A DNA stretch of 64,000 bases from Pannonibacter sp051860505 (GTDB lineage: Bacteria > Pseudomonadota > Alphaproteobacteria > Rhizobiales > Stappiaceae), in NCBI RefSeq assembly GCF_051860505.1, contig NZ_JBHYDX010000026.1:1-64000 (forward strand), given 5' to 3'. This document shows positions 44,470 to 53,435 of this stretch, piece after piece. The translations under genes were made by a program, and so were the position numbers. The notes under the pieces were generated by a model. It ran no database searches. It saw only the letters and a list, made by a program, of their open reading frames with translations, and was not told the DNA's origin. The stretch's first letter is position 1, and each line of letters opens with the position of its first letter.

Positions 44470-44576
44470 TAACTGAGGGTATCCAGTCATCTGGATCTTG
44501 AGTGGCTCCTGTCCACTCTGTTTGACGCCTCCCTGTTAACGACTTCGAGCCGCGGACCCCGCGGCTCTTTTTTTTG
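44470..44576 (+). ncRNA. Candidate small RNA or rcdA attenuator
   Basis: Three perfect stem-loops follow each other with no open reading frame: ATCCAG/CTGGAT (44481-44486 with 44491-44496, loop TCAT), GAGTGG/CCACTC (44500-44505 with 44513-44518, loop CTCCTGT), and a GC-rich terminator (44547-44567) with a long T-run. Two single-stranded pyrimidine tracts, CTCCT in the second loop and CCTCCC at 44528-44533, could pair with ribosome-binding sites, as in rhizobial anti-Shine-Dalgarno sRNAs. The 5' end is unknown. Alternatives are a long 3' UTR of the DUF1192 gene, or an attenuator ahead of rcdA. The whole gap 44370-44758 holds no gene. Confidence 0.55.
44547..44576 (+). terminator. Strong orphan terminator upstream of rcdA
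   Basis: A perfect nine-base stem GAGCCGCGG/CCGCGGCTC (44547-44555 with 44559-44567, loop ACC) is followed by eight T. It is 178 bases beyond the nearest upstream stop codon, which is why I suspect a small RNA or attenuator. Confidence 0.92.
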
Positions 44577-44645
44577 CGCTCACGAACGGGTAAGGTTAAG
44601 TCAGGTTCAGAAGCTGGCTTGGCTTTCGATCCGGCATCCGGGACG

Positions 44646-44705
44646 GCAACTGGCACGGCAGTTGCTACTCAGGAACCAAATGGCCCAACCGTCCCGCTGC
44701 GGGAC
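44646..44705 (+). promoter_or_regulatory. Structured leader of rcdA
   Basis: Two perfect hairpins stand between the orphan terminator and rcdA: GCAACTG/CAGTTGC (44646-44652 with 44659-44665) and GTCCCG/CGGGAC (44691-44696 with 44700-44705). A further imperfect GGTTCCGGAAGGAGCC fold lies near 44718-44733. They could be operators or mRNA structure. Confidence 0.4.
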
Positions 44706-44758
44706 AGGAGGGTACAGGTTCCGGAAGGAGCCCGGTTTTCAGTAGAAGGCGTAAACCC

Positions 44759-45298
44759 ATGACCGACGACTCCAAGAAGCTTTTTCCCGTGCCGGAAACA
44801 GTCAGTTTTGCCGACCGGCTTGCCGCATCGCAGAAGTTCCAGGCTTTGTTCCAGGAGGGCATGGCCCTCGTTGAGGAGACCGCCTGCTATCTGGATGGCG
44901 ACGGCCGCTCCGAATCCAAGTCGCTCGACCGCCCGGCTTCACTGGCCTATGCGACCGAATCCATGCGCCTGACCACGCGCCTGATGCAGTTGGCCTCCTG
45001 GCTGTTGCTGCAGCGCGCCGTCAACGAAGGCGAAATGACCCCGATCCAGGCCGGCAGCGAGAAGAACAAGGTGCGCCTTGATCGCCTCAGTTCCTCGACC
45101 GGCGGCACTGCGTTCAATGACCTGCCGGAGCGCCTGCAGGACCTGGTCTTGCGCTCGGTCCGCCTGCAGGAACGGGTCCAGCATCTGGACGCCATGCTCT
45201 ACCCGCGTGAAGACGCCGTGATCGAGGATGCGCCGGCCGAAAACCCGGTCGCCCAGCAGATCGACAAGCTGTTCGCCGCCTTCGGCCGCGCCAGCTGA
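44759..45298 (+). CDS. rcdA: Regulator of CtrA degradation RcdA (DUF1465)
   Basis: Adaptor that in Caulobacter helps ClpXP destroy the cell-cycle regulator CtrA at the pole. The 179 residues have the DUF1465 pattern: VSFADRLAASQKFQALFQEG, YLDGDGRSESKSLDR, and the three-helix core ending LQDLVLRSVRLQERVQHLDA, with a disordered C-terminal tail. Length is typical. AGAAGG precedes ATG 44759. It stands alone, with a structured leader and possibly an upstream attenuator. Confidence 0.92.
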   Translation: MTDDSKKLFPVPETVSFADRLAASQKFQALFQEGMALVEETACYLDGDGRSESKSLDRPASLAYATESMRLTTRLMQLASWLLLQRAVNEGEMTPIQAGSEKNKVRLDRLSSSTGGTAFNDLPERLQDLVLRSVRLQERVQHLDAMLYPREDAVIEDAPAENPVAQQIDKLFAAFGRAS

Positions 45299-45410
45299 AC
45301 AAACACCCGACGGCCGGCTTCCAGTGCACGGATGGTTGACGCCTTCCCGTCCGTGCCGGGCCGGCCTGAAGGCTTGCCAGGAAACCCCTGGCAGCCACAA
45401 TGGACCGAGG

Positions 45411-47039
45411 TCAGAGCGCCTTTGCCTGCTCCCTCAAGGCATATTTCTGGATCTTGCCCGTCGATGTCTTCGGAAGATCGCAGAACACAACGGTGCGCGG
45501 TGCCTTGAAATGGGCCATCCGCTGCCGGCAGAAGGCGATCAGGTCAGCTTCCGTAACAACTTCGCCGCCCTTCAGTTCCACAAAGGCACAGGGTGTCTCG
45601 CCCCATTTCTCATCCGGGCGGGCGACCACCGCCGCAGCCTGGACAGCCGGATGTTTGTAGAGAACGTCCTCGACCTCGATTGATGAAATGTTCTCGCCGC
45701 CGGAAATGATGATGTCCTTGGACCGGTCCTTGAGCTGGATATAGCCGTCCGGGTGCATAACGCCGAGATCCCCGCTGTGGAACCAGCCGCCGGCAAAGGC
45801 CTCCGCAGTGGCCTCTGGGTTCTTCAGGTAGCCCTTCATCACCACATTGCCGCGGAACATGACTTCGCCCAGCGTCTGGCCGTCGCGCGGAACCTCGGTC
45901 ATGGTGACCGGGTCCATGACGGTCAGACCCTCGAGCGCAACATAGCGCACGCCCTGGCGCGCCTTCAGGGCCGCCCGGGCATCCGCAGCCAGATCGTCCC
46001 ACTCGCCCTTCCAGTCATTGACCACAGCCGGCCCATAGACCTCGGTGAGGCCATAGAGATGCGTGACGTTGAAGCCGGCGTCCTGCATGGCAGCCAGCAC
46101 CGATTCCGGCGGCGGCGCCGCGGCGGTGAAGAACTCGACCACGCGCGGCAGTGGCCGCTTGTCGATCTCCGGTGTTCCCAGCAGCGTCGACATGATAATC
46201 GGCGCACCGCACAGATGCGTCACGCCTTCGTCGGCAATCAGGTCCCAGATCGCCTTGGCCCGCACCCAGCGCAGGCACACATGGGTGCCGGCCACCACCG
46301 ACAGGGACCAGGGGAAGCACCAGCCGTTGCAGTGGAACATCGGCAAGGTCCAGAGATAGACCGGATGCCGGCCCATCGCGGCTGTCAGGATGTTGGCCTG
46401 GGCCAGCAAATAGGCGCCACGGTGATGATAGACGACGCCCTTCGGATTGCCGGTTGTGCCAGATGTGTAGTTGAGCGCGATCGCATCCCATTCGTCGCCC
46501 GGCAGGGACCAGGCGAAATCCGGGTCGCCGGTTGCCAGCAGCTCGTCATAGTCCAGCGAGCCAAGCCTTTCGCCGGTCTGCGGATAGACCGGATCGGAGT
46601 AGTCGATGACGACCGGCTTCACCCGGGCCAGCGCCAGCGCCTGTTGCATCACCGGGGCGAACTCCCGGTCGGTGATCAGAACCTTCGTCTCGGCGTGATC
46701 GAGCTGGAAGGCGAGAACGGCCGCGTCCAGACGTGTGTTGAGCGAATGCAGCACGCCGCCGGCCATCGGCACGCCGTAGTGGGCCTCCAGCATCGGCGGC
46801 ACATTGGGCAGCATCACCGTGACCGTATCGTTCTTGCCAATGCCAAGACGCGCCAGCACGGACGCAAGGCGCCGGCTGCGCGCAAGGAACTCGGCATAGG
46901 TCAGGCGCTGATGGCCATGCACCACGGCCGGACGATCCGGATAGATTTCAGCTGCCCGCGCAAGGAAACTCAAGGGACTGAGCGGTATATGGTTTGCTGC
47001 CGACCTTTCAAGGTCGCGGTCATAGGCGCTGGCATGCAT
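45411..47039 (-). CDS. AMP-forming acyl-CoA ligase (medium-chain or DmdB-like)
   Basis: Activates a carboxylic acid to its CoA thioester through an acyl-adenylate. The 542 residues carry the AMP-binding loop NYTSGTTGNPKGV, the HLYGLTEVYG motif, GWFHSGDLGVMHPDGYI, and the catalytic Lys in KTSTGKIQKYALRE. Length and sequence resemble medium-chain acyl-CoA ligases and DmdB (3-methylmercaptopropionyl-CoA ligase), which cannot be separated by eye. It sits next to a TSUP exporter and close to prpE, consistent with propionate or organosulfur metabolism (inference). Confidence 0.9.
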   Translation of the reverse strand: MHASAYDRDLERSAANHIPLSPLSFLARAAEIYPDRPAVVHGHQRLTYAEFLARSRRLASVLARLGIGKNDTVTVMLPNVPPMLEAHYGVPMAGGVLHSLNTRLDAAVLAFQLDHAETKVLITDREFAPVMQQALALARVKPVVIDYSDPVYPQTGERLGSLDYDELLATGDPDFAWSLPGDEWDAIALNYTSGTTGNPKGVVYHHRGAYLLAQANILTAAMGRHPVYLWTLPMFHCNGWCFPWSLSVVAGTHVCLRWVRAKAIWDLIADEGVTHLCGAPIIMSTLLGTPEIDKRPLPRVVEFFTAAAPPPESVLAAMQDAGFNVTHLYGLTEVYGPAVVNDWKGEWDDLAADARAALKARQGVRYVALEGLTVMDPVTMTEVPRDGQTLGEVMFRGNVVMKGYLKNPEATAEAFAGGWFHSGDLGVMHPDGYIQLKDRSKDIIISGGENISSIEVEDVLYKHPAVQAAAVVARPDEKWGETPCAFVELKGGEVVTEADLIAFCRQRMAHFKAPRTVVFCDLPKTSTGKIQKYALREQAKAL

Positions 47040-47112
47040 GGTTGTTCCTCCCGGGTGTTGATGCCATCAAAGCGCTCCCGGGCCTGCCGCGCAATCCACC
47101 TTCAGGCTGATG

Positions 47113-47880
47113 TCAGCCGAACAGTCGGGTTACTCCGTCATAGACCAGCTTGACCCCGATCACGGTCATCGCCGCGTAGATGACACCGTAGAATGTCTGC
47201 GGCTTCACACGCTTCACCAGCCAGACACCTGCAAAGGTCGAAAGGGGTGCGAGCGGCAACAGCACGGCCGCAGTTGCCAGATTGCGCGCATCAAATTGGC
47301 CAAGATAGAAATAGGGCACCAGCTTCACCGCATTGATCGCGGAAAAGAAGATCACCGCCGTCCCGGCAAACAGGGACGGAGCCAGGCGCAACGGCACCAT
47401 GTAGAGCTGGAATGGCGGTCCCCCGGTGTGGCTGACAAAACTGGTGAAGCCGGCCACGGCGCCCCAGAAGGCACCGGCCAGCGGGCGGTGGCCACGCGGC
47501 GCGTCACTGCCCTGCCGCTTTGGCCGAAACCGCTCGCCAACGAACAGCAGGCACAACAGGCCGACCAGCAGCGTCACATGGGCATCCTCGACAAGCGATG
47601 CCGTGGCCCAGCCGACGCCGACACCGGCAATGCCGGCAGGCAGCAGCAGGACCAGCGAGCGCCGGTCATAGACACCGCGATAGGCAAACAGCCCGATCAG
47701 GTCCATCACGACCAGGATCGGCAGCAGGATGCCCGCCGCCTGCACCGGCGGAATGGCCAGCGCCATCAGCGGAACCGCAAGCATGCCGATGGAGCCGCCG
47801 AAGCCCCCCTTCGACAGGCCGGCCAGCATCACAGCCGGCACGGCCAGGGCATAAAACAGCGGGTCAGCCAAGGGCAGCAT
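47113..47880 (-). CDS. TSUP family transporter (TauE/SafE)
   Basis: Inner-membrane transporter of the sulfite-exporter/anion family. The 255 residues form about eight hydrophobic helices in two repeats. The TSUP signatures GLSKGGFGGSIGMLAVPLMA near the N-terminus and AVAGFTSFVSHTGGPPFQLY in the second half are clear. Substrates of relatives include sulfite, sulfonates and sulfolactate, so the anion is unknown. Same strand as the acyl-CoA ligase, 73 bases upstream of it, so possibly co-transcribed; divergent from prpE. Confidence 0.9.
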   Translation of the reverse strand: MLPLADPLFYALAVPAVMLAGLSKGGFGGSIGMLAVPLMALAIPPVQAAGILLPILVVMDLIGLFAYRGVYDRRSLVLLLPAGIAGVGVGWATASLVEDAHVTLLVGLLCLLFVGERFRPKRQGSDAPRGHRPLAGAFWGAVAGFTSFVSHTGGPPFQLYMVPLRLAPSLFAGTAVIFFSAINAVKLVPYFYLGQFDARNLATAAVLLPLAPLSTFAGVWLVKRVKPQTFYGVIYAAMTVIGVKLVYDGVTRLFG

Positions 47881-48113
47881 GAGAGAGGGTCCGGAGCAGG
47901 GCAGGAACGTCGACAGATCAATCCTTGCAGCATATCCAAAGGGGTTACGTAAAGGCCCGCCCCTGCGAATGTCTTAGGGCATCAGCCTTTTTTGCCCCTT
48001 GCATCGCGCCGGGACGCGGCACACTCTGGATCAAACACAAGGATGCCGCTCGGGAAGGTCCCAAAGAACACCTCCGAGACAGGCCCGGACGGTCCCGGGA
48101 GGACAACATTCAT

Positions 48114-50027
48114 ATGAGCAGCCGTTACCACGCAATCTACGCTGCCTGGCAAGCGGACCCGGACGCATTCTGGGCCGAGGCAGCAAAGGGGATCGACTGG
48201 TTCCATCCCCATGACAAGGTGTTCGACCCGGAGCTTGGCGTCTACGGCCGCTGGTTCCCCGGCGCCACGACCAACACATGCCACAACTGCCTCGACCGAC
48301 ACGTCGAACAAGGACGGGCGGATCAGGCCGCATTGATCTACGACAGCCCCATCACCCAGGCCCGGCGCACCTACAGCTACAAAGAATTGCTCGACCAAGT
48401 TCAGGCCATGGCAGTTGTCATGGCCGATCGTGGCATCGGCAAGGGCGACCGGGTCATCCTCTACATGCCCATGATCCCCGAGGCCGTGATGGCAATGCTC
48501 GCCTGCGCACGCCTCGGGGCGATCCATTCGGTGGTCTTTGGCGGTTTTGCCGCGCACGAACTGGCCACCCGCATCGATGACGCGACCCCGAAGGCGATCA
48601 TTTGCGCCTCCTGCGGTCTCGAACCGGGCCGCACCATTGCCTACAAGCCCCTGGTGGACGCTGCCATCGATCTGGCCGCCCACAAGCCGGACAATGTCCT
48701 CGTCATCCAGCGCCCGCAGTTCGCCGCAAACCTTGACCGGCCCGGCGACGTTGATCTCGGCGTCGAAATGGGCAAGGCGCTGGCTGAGGGGCGCAAGGTG
48801 CCTTGCACCCTCGTCGAGGCGACAGATCCGCTTTATATCCTCTACACCTCCGGCACCACCGGCCAGCCCAAGGGCGTCGTGCGCGATACCGGCGGCCACA
48901 TGGTGGCGCTGAAATGGTCGATGGAAAACCTCTACGGCGTCGCCCCCGGAGAGGTGTTCTGGGCCGCGTCGGATGTCGGCTGGGTCGTCGGTCATTCCTA
49001 CATCGTCTACGCCCCGCTGCTCCATGGCTGCACCACAGTGGTCTTCGAGGGCAAGCCGGTGGGAACACCGGACGCCGGCGTGTTCTGGCGCGTGATCGCT
49101 GACCACAAGGTGGTCGCGCTGTTCACCGCACCAACCGCCTTCCGCGCCATCAAGAAGGAAGACCCGAACGGCCGGTTCATCAGCGACTACGACCTCAGCC
49201 ACTTCCGCACCCTGTTCCTGGCCGGCGAACGCGCCGACCCTGACACGATCCGCTGGGCGGAGGAAAGGTTGCAGGTGCCCGTCATTGACCACTGGTGGCA
49301 GACCGAGACCGGCTGGGCCATCGTCGGCAATCCCGTCGGGCTTGGGCAATTGCCGGTCAAGCACGGGTCCCCGACCGTGGCCATGCCGGGCTACGACGTG
49401 CGCGTGCTGGACGATGCCGGCCACCCCCTGCCCGCCGGCACCCTCGGCAACATTGTCGTCAAGTTGCCCTTGCCGCCCGGCTGCCTGCCAACACTCTGGA
49501 ACGCAGACGCACGGTTCCGCTCGGCCTATCTCGACGAGTTTCCCGGCTACTACAAGACGGCGGATGCGGGCGTGATCGATGCGGACGGCTATCTCTCGAT
49601 CATGGCGCGCACCGATGACATCATCAATGTTGCCGGGCACCGGCTTTCAACAGGCGCCATGGAGGAGGTCCTGTCCGGCCATCCGGACGTGGCCGAATGC
49701 GCCGTCATCGGCATTGCGGACCAGCTCAAGGGCCAGCTGCCCTGCGGCTTTGTCGTGCTGAAATCAGGCGTCAACCGAAGCCATGCGGACATCGAGGCCG
49801 AACTCGTCAAGCGCGTCCGCGATCTCATCGGACCTGTCGCGGCCTTCAAGATCGCCATCACCGTCGACCGATTGCCAAAGACCCGCTCCGGCAAGATCCT
49901 GCGCGGCACCATGCGTCAGATTGCCGACGGTCAGGACTACCGCATGCCGGCCACCATCGATGATCCGGCGATCCTGACGGAAATCGAGGCCGCCTTGAAT
50001 GCCTATGGGGTCAGGACGAAGGCCTGA
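48114..50027 (+). CDS. prpE: Propionyl-CoA synthetase
   Basis: Ligates propionate to CoA with ATP. The 637 residues match the PrpE subfamily of acyl-CoA ligases. The N-terminal region runs SRYHAIYAAWQADPDAFWAE and NTCHNCLDRHVEQGRADQAA, the adenylate loop is YTSGTTGQPKGVVRD, and ASDVGWVVGHSYIVYAPLL follows. The catalytic, acetylation-prone Lys lies in KTRSGKILRGTMRQIADG. I chose ATG 48114, with GGGAGGA upstream; an earlier in-frame start 63 codons upstream has no family support. It is divergent from the TSUP gene. Confidence 0.95.
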   Translation: MSSRYHAIYAAWQADPDAFWAEAAKGIDWFHPHDKVFDPELGVYGRWFPGATTNTCHNCLDRHVEQGRADQAALIYDSPITQARRTYSYKELLDQVQAMAVVMADRGIGKGDRVILYMPMIPEAVMAMLACARLGAIHSVVFGGFAAHELATRIDDATPKAIICASCGLEPGRTIAYKPLVDAAIDLAAHKPDNVLVIQRPQFAANLDRPGDVDLGVEMGKALAEGRKVPCTLVEATDPLYILYTSGTTGQPKGVVRDTGGHMVALKWSMENLYGVAPGEVFWAASDVGWVVGHSYIVYAPLLHGCTTVVFEGKPVGTPDAGVFWRVIADHKVVALFTAPTAFRAIKKEDPNGRFISDYDLSHFRTLFLAGERADPDTIRWAEERLQVPVIDHWWQTETGWAIVGNPVGLGQLPVKHGSPTVAMPGYDVRVLDDAGHPLPAGTLGNIVVKLPLPPGCLPTLWNADARFRSAYLDEFPGYYKTADAGVIDADGYLSIMARTDDIINVAGHRLSTGAMEEVLSGHPDVAECAVIGIADQLKGQLPCGFVVLKSGVNRSHADIEAELVKRVRDLIGPVAAFKIAITVDRLPKTRSGKILRGTMRQIADGQDYRMPATIDDPAILTEIEAALNAYGVRTKA

Positions 50028-50136
50028 GGACACAGTTCGGCGGGCCATCGACAGGCCTGCCGCTTGACCCTATTGTTCCGGCGAAGCCGCATTGCGGCTC
50101 CCGCCCCGAACCCTGGTCAACTGCGAGGAAATCCCC

Positions 50137-50928
50137 TTGTCCCTCACCAACAAGGTCGCCATCATCACCGGCGCAGCCCGTGGCATCGGCTTTGCCATTG
50201 CCAAACGCTTCCTGAACGACGGTGCCAAGGTCGTGATCGCCGACGTGGACGATGAGGCCGGCGAAGCCGCCGTCGAGCAACTCAAGGGCCTTGGCGAGAT
50301 CATTTATGTCAGCTGCAACGTCGCCGAGAAGCTGGACGTGCGCAATCTCGTCGCCGAAACGCTGAATGCCTTTGGCGACATCGATGTCCTCGTCAACAAC
50401 GCCGGCATTGCCGTTGGCGCTGACTTCCTGACCCTGGAAGAGGCCGACTTCGACCGCGTGCTGCAGGTCAACCTGAAAGGCGCGTTTCTGGTCTCCCAGG
50501 CCGTTGCCCGCCACATGGTGGAGAAGGTGCAGGCCGGTGGCGCGCCCGGCGCCATCGTCAACATGTCCTCGGTCAATGCCGTCCTGGCGATCCCGTCGCA
50601 GATCCCCTATTGCGTCTCGAAGGGCGGCATGTCGCAGCTGACCAAGGCGACCGCATTGGCGCTCGCCCCGCATGGCATCCGCGTCAACGCCATCGGCCCC
50701 GGCTCGATCATGACCGACATGCTGGCCTCGGTGAACTCGGACAAGGCAGCGCGCAACCGCATCCTGTCGCGCACGCCGCTGAGCCGGGTGGGCGAGCCAT
50801 CCGAGATCGCATCGGTTGCCGCGTTCCTGGCATCGGATGACGCCTCTTACATCACCGGCCAGACGATTTTTGCCGACGGTGGCCGCATGCCGCTGAACTA
50901 CACGGTCGCCGTTCCGGACGCAGACTGA
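50137..50928 (+). CDS. Short-chain dehydrogenase/reductase
   Basis: Classical SDR oxidoreductase. The 263 residues carry the cofactor motif TGAARGIGFAIAKRF, the structural NNAGIAV, and the catalytic Ser (VNMSSVNAVLAI) and YxxxK (YCVSKGGMSQL). The Asp after the second strand (VIADVDD) suggests NAD(H) preference. I chose TTG at 50137 because it follows GAGGAA at ideal spacing and gives the usual short N-terminus (SLTNKVAIITG). Relatives include glucose and 3-oxoacyl dehydrogenases; the substrate is unknown. It lies 109 bases after prpE, probably read with it. Confidence 0.9.
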   Translation: MSLTNKVAIITGAARGIGFAIAKRFLNDGAKVVIADVDDEAGEAAVEQLKGLGEIIYVSCNVAEKLDVRNLVAETLNAFGDIDVLVNNAGIAVGADFLTLEEADFDRVLQVNLKGAFLVSQAVARHMVEKVQAGGAPGAIVNMSSVNAVLAIPSQIPYCVSKGGMSQLTKATALALAPHGIRVNAIGPGSIMTDMLASVNSDKAARNRILSRTPLSRVGEPSEIASVAAFLASDDASYITGQTIFADGGRMPLNYTVAVPDAD

Positions 50929-50942
50929 CATCTACACAAGCC

Positions 50943-50982
50943 TGATGCCGCAGCCGATTTCAGCCGAAAGGCTGCGGCGTCA
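50943..50982. terminator. Hairpin between the convergent SDR and ABC transporter genes
   Basis: A 13-base stem with one G-T pair (50943-50955 with 50970-50982) and a 14-base loop lies between the two stop codons. There is no long T-run in either direction, so its action as a two-way terminator is inferred from position. Confidence 0.55.
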
Positions 50983-51000
50983 GTTGGATGTGTCACGTCC

Positions 51001-52902
51001 TCAGCCGCCAAGTGCCCTTGCGCCCGTTTCGAACTGCAACCGGGCCAGCCGGGCATAGAGCCCGTCCTGCGCCACCAGTTCGGCATGGCTGCCTGTTTCC
51101 ACAACCATGCCCTGATCCATGACCAGGATCCGGTCCGCCTTCAGCACGGTGGCGAGCCGATGCGCGATGACGAGCGTGGTACGGCCCTGCATGAGCCGTT
51201 CCAGCGCCTGCTGCACCAGGGTCTCGCTTTCGGCGTCCAGCGCGCTGGTGGCCTCGTCCAGCAGCAGCACGGGGGCATCCTTCAACACAGCCCGCGCGAT
51301 TGCGATGCGTTGGCGCTGGCCGCCAGAGAGTGTGATGCCGCGCTCGCCCAGGACCGTGTCATAGCCCTGAGGCAGCGCCGCGATGAAGTCATGCGCCAGC
51401 GCCAACCGCGCCGCGGCCTCGATGTCTGCGCGCAAGGCCGAGGGGCGACCGTAGGCAATGTTGTCGGCGGCGCTGCTGCCGAACACAACCGTATCCTGCG
51501 GCACAAGCGCAATCCGGGCCCTGACGGTTTCCGGGTCTGCGTCCCGCAGATCCACGCCATCCAACAGGATGCGGCCGCCGGTTGGATCGTAGAAGCGCAT
51601 CAGAAGATGGAACAAGGTGGACTTGCCGGCACCCGACGGCCCCACGACCGCAATCGTTTCGCCCCGGCGGACATCGAGATCAATCTGGCGCAGCACCGGA
51701 ATGGCTGCGGGCGTGCCCAGATCCTCGGCGGCCGGTTCCTGACGATTGTAGGCAAAGGCCACAGCCTCGAAGCGGATCTCCCCGCGCGGCGGCACGGGCA
51801 AAGGCACCGGCGTCGCAGGCGAAGCAATCGCCGGCTGGATGCGCAGCAGCTCGGCAAGGCGTTCCGCCGCCCCGGCAGCCTGCGATATCTCTCCCCAGAC
51901 CTGCGACAGCTCGCCAAGAGCACCGGCAGCAAGGATCGAATACAGCAGGAACTGGCCAAGCTGGCCGCCTGTCATGCGGCCGGAGAAGACATCTCCGGCC
52001 CCGATCCACAACACGGCGACCACGCTTGAAGAAATGACAAAGATTGCGAACCCTGTAAGAAAGGCGCGTGCGCCGAGCGCGCCGCGCACCGATTGGAACG
52101 CGGATTCAATCGCCGCAGCATATCGCCCGGCAGCCATCCGCTCTGCCGTAAAGGCCTGCAGCGTGCGCACCGCACCGAGCATTTCCGAGGCAAAGGCGGA
52201 AGCATCGGCAAGCCGGTCCTGTGCCGCGCGCGAGCGTTTGCGCACCATGCGGCCGAACCCGATCAGCGGCAGCACGATGACCGGAATTGCCGCCAGCACG
52301 ATGACCGAAAGCCGGGGGCTGGTATAGACCATCAGCGACACCGCCCCCACGAACATGACGAAGTTGCGCATGGCAATGGAGGCACTGGATCCGAAGGCAG
52401 CCTTGATCTGGGTCGTGTCCGCTGTCAGCCGGGACAGGATCTCGCCCGATCGGGCGCTGTCATAGAACGCCGGGCTGAGCCGCGTGAGATGGGCAAACAC
52501 ATCCGCGCGTACGTCCGAGACGATCCGCTCGCCAATCCACATGACAAGGAAAAACCGGCAGGAACTGGCGAGTGCGAGCGTTGCCGCCACGCCGATCAGC
52601 AACAGGAAGTAGGTGTTCACGAGCTGCGGATCATCGGCACCAAAGCCATGATCGATCATCTGTCGCACAGCCATCGGCAACACAAGTGTCGTGGCCGCAG
52701 CACTGACCAAGGCAAAAACCGCTGCAACCGCCATCAGCTTGTAGCGCGCGATATAGGGCAGAAGCTGGATCAGGGGACGCAGCGAACGGCTCCGGTTATC
52801 AGGCGCCGGCGCGGCTTTCGTCGTCTCTGGCGCGGTGTCTGCGGTAGCCAAGCCGGGAGTCTCCACATAAGCTGCTGGATTGCTGCAGGAGAGTTGGCGC
52901 AT
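51001..52902 (-). CDS. ABC exporter, fused permease and ATPase
   Basis: Half-transporter of the ABCB/MsbA type. The 633 residues have six membrane helices (about 45-345, starting near PLIQLLPYIARYKLMAVAAV). The nucleotide-binding domain (about 380-620) has Walker A GPSGAGKSTLF, signature LSGGQRQRIAIARAVL, Walker B LLLDEATSALDAES and a switch His in LVIAHRL. It probably works as a homodimer exporting a lipid, drug or peptide. I chose ATG 52902 (MRQLSCSNPAAY), with GGGGCGG before it; ATG 52992 would add 30 residues. Monocistronic and convergent with the SDR. Confidence 0.92.
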   Translation of the reverse strand: MRQLSCSNPAAYVETPGLATADTAPETTKAAPAPDNRSRSLRPLIQLLPYIARYKLMAVAAVFALVSAAATTLVLPMAVRQMIDHGFGADDPQLVNTYFLLLIGVAATLALASSCRFFLVMWIGERIVSDVRADVFAHLTRLSPAFYDSARSGEILSRLTADTTQIKAAFGSSASIAMRNFVMFVGAVSLMVYTSPRLSVIVLAAIPVIVLPLIGFGRMVRKRSRAAQDRLADASAFASEMLGAVRTLQAFTAERMAAGRYAAAIESAFQSVRGALGARAFLTGFAIFVISSSVVAVLWIGAGDVFSGRMTGGQLGQFLLYSILAAGALGELSQVWGEISQAAGAAERLAELLRIQPAIASPATPVPLPVPPRGEIRFEAVAFAYNRQEPAAEDLGTPAAIPVLRQIDLDVRRGETIAVVGPSGAGKSTLFHLLMRFYDPTGGRILLDGVDLRDADPETVRARIALVPQDTVVFGSSAADNIAYGRPSALRADIEAAARLALAHDFIAALPQGYDTVLGERGITLSGGQRQRIAIARAVLKDAPVLLLDEATSALDAESETLVQQALERLMQGRTTLVIAHRLATVLKADRILVMDQGMVVETGSHAELVAQDGLYARLARLQFETGARALGG

Positions 52903-53101
52903 CCGCCCCGGATTTCCAAGCGGAAAAAGGCTGAAATCCGCAACCACGCGCCCTTGTTTTGCCAGCCGTCTTACGATATAGCAGCGCCTCATGTTTCAAG
53001 GGCTGGCCTTGCGCACGCGCGCGGTCGGCTGAACACCTAAGGATATGCATCTCGCCAGCCGGCCGTTCGTGGCTCAGGGCAGGTGCTGGAAAGGACCGGC
53101 G

Positions 53102-53326
53102 ATGAAAGCGAACATCCATCCCGACTACCACGCCATCAAGGTCGTCATGACCGATGGTACGGAGTACATGACCCGCTCGACCTACGGCAAGGAAGGCGAC
53201 ACCCTGGCCCTCGACATCGATCCAATCTCCCATCCGGCCTGGACCGGTGGTGAGCGTCAGATCATGGACCGTGGCGGCCGCGTCTCGCGCTTCAAGAACA
53301 AGTTTGCGGGCTTCCTCGGCTCCTAA
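53102..53326 (+). CDS. rpmE: 50S ribosomal protein L31
   Basis: Small ribosomal protein bridging the central protuberance and the 30S head. The 74 residues start MKANIHPDYHAIKVVMTDGT and end GRVSRFKNKFAGFLGS. No cysteine is present, so this is the zinc-free form, lacking the four Cys of the zinc-binding type; this is usual in Rhizobiales. I chose ATG 53102, with AAGGA upstream. Monocistronic with its own terminator. Confidence 0.96.
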   Translation: MKANIHPDYHAIKVVMTDGTEYMTRSTYGKEGDTLALDIDPISHPAWTGGERQIMDRGGRVSRFKNKFAGFLGS

Positions 53327-53363
53327 GACCTGTTTGCCGGCAGCATTTGCCAAGCACGGTTTC

Positions 53364-53398
53364 AAAAACCCTCGCAGCAGCGCTGCGGGGGTTTTTTG
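53364..53398 (+). terminator. Terminator of rpmE
   Basis: An imperfect stem AAACCC-CGCAGC/GCTGCG-GGGTTT around 53366-53393 is followed by a TTTTTTGTT run. It lies 40 bases past the rpmE stop. Confidence 0.85.
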
Positions 53399-53435
53399 TT
53401 GCCCATGTCTCCGCGACATCAGTTGACCGGAACAA

